Source: Promethearchaeota archaeon (lineage in GTDB: Archaea > Asgardarchaeota > Lokiarchaeia > Sigynarchaeales > SOKP01). Taken from it: a stretch of DNA of 12,002 nt. Shown piece after piece: positions 11,848 through 12,002 of the stretch. The stretch lies in contig JAHLWJ010000129.1 of the NCBI GenBank assembly GCA_019057975.1, positions 1 through 12,002 of the forward strand, given 5' to 3'. Below the pieces are notes generated by a model. That model worked only from the letters and a program-made list of their open reading frames with translations. It was not told where the DNA came from and made no database searches. Positions within the stretch are counted from its first letter, which is position 1. The number at the start of each line of letters is the position of its first letter. A program made the position numbers and the translations under genes.

Positions 11848-11894
11848 TGTTGCAAAAATGTGGCATAAAACGGCATAACTCGAAGATATTACAC
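11848..11894 (+). repeat. Imperfect 47-bp direct repeat, copy B
   Basis: This is the partner of 9085-9131 (35 of 47 identical, no gaps). It contains the related short units TGTTGCAA, TGTGGCAT and ACGGCATA at about 11-bp spacing, then ATAACTCGAAG and TATTACAC. It sits directly upstream of the GNAT promoter. Confidence 0.55.
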
Positions 11895-11920
11895 TATTGA
11901 GTTAATTAATAATTAAATTT

Positions 11921-12002
11921 ATGATCTTATTTATTACCATTTATGGTCATGATCTTTTAAGGACAGAAGTCCTCTACGAGAGAATCTGGAGTGAGTTTGG
12001 TG
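11921..12002 (+). CDS. Possible 5' end of a gene running off the window
   Basis: An ATG at 11921 opens 27 codons to the edge (MILFITIYGHDLLRTEVLYE, then RIWSEFG) after an AT-rich, TATA-like stretch. G+C rises here as in coding DNA. Two minus-strand frames are also open from the edge to stops within the window, so the coding strand is uncertain. Family not recognised. A small hairpin (AGGAC, AGAA, GTCCT; 11960-11973) lies inside it. Confidence 0.25.
   Translation, partial: MILFITIYGHDLLRTEVLYERIWSEFG

Noticed and set aside
11960..11973. Hairpin AGGAC-AGAA-GTCCT as a terminator
   Set aside because: Only five base pairs, no following T tract, and it lies in a probable coding stretch at the window edge.

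Overview
The window reads as AT-rich archaeal chromosome, most likely from an Asgard archaeon of the Loki/Heimdall type. Supporting signs are TATA boxes about 25-35 bases before start codons, poly-T run terminators, an archaeal-type RNase HI, a fibronectin-III surface protein ending in a GIPGY-hydrophobic-lysine anchor of the kind common in Lokiarchaeia, a NosD-like beta-helix protein, and a heliorhodopsin. The lineage is inferred from gene content; there is no rRNA or ribosomal marker here.

Left part (1-1700): an RNase HI gene overlaps a 48-codon small ORF by ATGA. Next come two gene remnants that meet head to head at about position 1203: the C-terminal part of a fibronectin-III surface protein (minus) and an internal piece of an NDP-forming acyl-CoA synthetase (plus).

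Centre (1700-7960), the best preserved and most interesting part: a heliorhodopsin with its retinal lysine and counterion, an aspartate-racemase family enzyme with both catalytic cysteines, a single-domain fasciclin protein, a TetA-like MFS exporter, an SDR of the vertebrate retinol-dehydrogenase (RDH11-14) type, a Staygreen-family Mg-dechelatase homologue, and a class I SAM methyltransferase. The genes lie on both strands, mostly with their own promoters, so this is a neighbourhood and not an operon. Three of them (retinal photoreceptor, retinol-dehydrogenase-like SDR, chlorophyll dechelatase-like protein) relate to light-absorbing pigments.

Right part (7960-12002): a NosD-like beta-helix protein lacking its N-terminus, a GT4 glycosyltransferase preceded by a GH130 glycoside phosphorylase cut down to 90 residues, a HEPN-domain protein preceded by a 20-codon leader ORF, and a GNAT acetyltransferase. 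A 47-bp imperfect direct repeat (9085-9131 and 11848-11894) brackets this glycosyltransferase-HEPN-GNAT block.

Four truncated genes in 12 kb suggest a region with much rearrangement. No tRNA, rRNA, CRISPR array, transposase or replication origin could be recognised.
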